Positions 63,359 to 64,000 of a stretch of DNA of 64,000 bases are shown here, piece after piece. Origin of the DNA: Sphingobacteriales bacterium (GTDB taxonomy: Bacteria; Bacteroidota; Bacteroidia; Chitinophagales; Chitinophagaceae); NCBI GenBank assembly GCA_004144175.1, contig SEFT01000007.1:165614-229613 (forward strand). The letters run 5' to 3'. The notes under the pieces were generated by a model. It saw only the letters and a list, made by a program, of their open reading frames with translations, did not search any database and had not been told where the DNA came from. Made by a program: the position numbers and the translations under genes. How positions within the stretch are numbered: position 1 is the first letter of the stretch; each line of letters starts with the position of its first letter.

Positions 63359-63389
63359 AAAGCACCGTTTAACATTTAAACGATGCTTT
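63359..63389 (-). terminator. Terminator of the Gly/Tyr-rich gene
   Basis: Stem AAAGCA and CGTTTAA paired with TTAAACG and TGCTTT (one internal mismatch), loop CAT; on the minus strand it is followed by TTTTGTTTTTTT. Confidence 0.8.
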
Positions 63390-63414
63390 AACTTTTTACC
63401 CCTACGGGAATATT

Positions 63415-64000
63415 TTATCTACGTCCGCCGCCGCGTGGAGTATAACTACCGCCACCACCTGAAGACCTGGAAGGTTCTGATCTGCTTGGAGTAGAAGAGC
63501 GGTCGTACGATGGCGTGCTGCGTCGCTCATAGCTTGGTGCACTATTCGACTGACGCGATGGACGCTCATAGGTAGAACCGCCATTGTCAGGTGCCGATTG
63601 AACGTTGCCGCCACCCTGGTTGCCAAATACGCGGAAGCGTCCCTGACGCTCCTGTGGCGCTGACTGGTCATTCCTGCTACCTGAGCGTGCGCCATTATCA
63701 GGCAAGCCGCCGTTAGGTGCTGAGAATACGCCTCTGCTGCGGCCTTCGTACCTGCTGCCATCGCGGCCAAATTCACCTTTACGCTGGCCCGAGCGTGGCC
63801 CCGTACCTGTATTGTTGTTATTGCTCCAGTTGCTGCCGTTCGATGAGCGCATACCTGTGCTTCTTGGCATGCTCATAGATGTACGCGGGCCGTAGCTTAT
63901 GTTGCGGCGATTGCCGTAGCCGCCACCATAGTTGCCTGAGTAGTAGCCATCATAATAGCCATTGTGGTAACCATTCCAGTAACCACCACCGCCGTAGCCG
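63415..64000 (-). CDS. Gly/Tyr/Asn-rich low-complexity protein (5' end outside window)
   Basis: The minus-strand frame is open to the right edge: upstream of the internal ATG at 63876 it continues for 41 codons (GGGGYWNGYHNGYYDGYY, then SGNYGGGYGNRRNISYGPR), so the true start lies outside the window. The rest is disordered and basic: GSNWSNNNNTGTG, Arg/Gly/Ser-rich stretches, and a C-terminus of repeats (SYERRSTPSYDRSSTPSRSE) ending GGGSYTPRGGGRR. No folded domain is evident. Gly/Tyr-rich proteins of this kind can be exported or coat-like, or bind nucleic acids through RGG-type ends, but no signal peptide can be seen here because the N-terminus is missing. Confidence 0.75.
   Translation of the reverse strand, partial: GYGGGGYWNGYHNGYYDGYYSGNYGGGYGNRRNISYGPRTSMSMPRSTGMRSSNGSNWSNNNNTGTGPRSGQRKGEFGRDGSRYEGRSRGVFSAPNGGLPDNGARSGSRNDQSAPQERQGRFRVFGNQGGGNVQSAPDNGGSTYERPSRQSNSAPSYERRSTPSYDRSSTPSRSEPSRSSGGGGSYTPRGGGRR

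Noticed and set aside
63402..63776. Ala/His-rich alternate minus-strand frame at the right edge
   Set aside because: Out of phase with the Gly/Tyr frame, which is open to the window edge and has coherent repeats.

Overview
This 64 kb window comes from a member of the Bacteroidota, most likely a Chitinophagaceae-like genome. The evidence is several cargo proteins with type IX secretion system (T9SS) type A sorting domains, a PorP/SprF plus PorE-like gene pair, the long Bacteroidota forms of PurF and ParE, and promoter boxes of the Bacteroidota type (TTG, 17-23 nt, TAnnTTTG). The placement is inferred from gene content only: no rRNA gene is present, and I saw no tRNA, CRISPR array, intact insertion sequence or prophage.

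Layout. 1-2.1 kb: end of a large Ig-repeat T9SS cargo protein. 2.1-6 kb: small unknown gene, then lolA-like and ftsK (minus strand). 6.4-9.8 kb: porP/sprF and a PorE-like OmpA protein. 9.8-15.2 kb: housekeeping genes (prmA, plsY, M48 peptidase, spermidine-synthase-like methyltransferase, oxyR, DUF3052-like, YdeI-like, thioesterase). 15.2-19 kb: tandem pair of PKD-domain T9SS proteins. 19-23 kb: membrane pyrophosphatase, then an ECF sigma/anti-sigma pair. 23-27.7 kb: M1 peptidase fused to a beta-barrel, and an SdiA-regulated-like protein. 27.7-33 kb: two-component system, PepSY-like protein, a frameshifted outer-membrane gene and an OmpA/TSP3 protein. 33-37 kb: polyprenyl synthase and uvrA. 37-42.3 kb: secreted reprolysin-like protease with an upstream lipoprotein homologous to its propeptide region, and copA. 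42.3-52.7 kb: tsaE, lysE-like, purF-like, sugar kinase, S41 protease, HSDR_N nuclease-like protein, amn-like, fused Opp/Dpp-type ATPase, lipoprotein, DHFR-like. 52.9-59.2 kb: accessory stretch of a cupredoxin-T9SS protein, a PadR gene with a GldL-motif membrane protein, several unrecognised small genes and clustered repeats. 59.3-64 kb: parE with a basic tail, a FadL/OmpP1-like porin, and a Gly/Tyr-rich protein running off the right edge.

How it fits together. Much of the window serves the cell envelope: T9SS parts and cargo, LolA, OmpA proteins, PlsY and extracytoplasmic proteases. The most unusual items are (i) the protease/detached-propeptide lipoprotein pair at 37252-40100, (ii) the M1 peptidase joined to an outer-membrane-type beta-barrel at 23370-26624, (iii) the PadR plus GldL-motif protein operon at 54687-56194, (iv) a terminator-like hairpin inside the start of a coding sequence at 12359-12395, and (v) a histone-H1-like tail on ParE. 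Functions are assigned from motifs read by eye; no database search was run.
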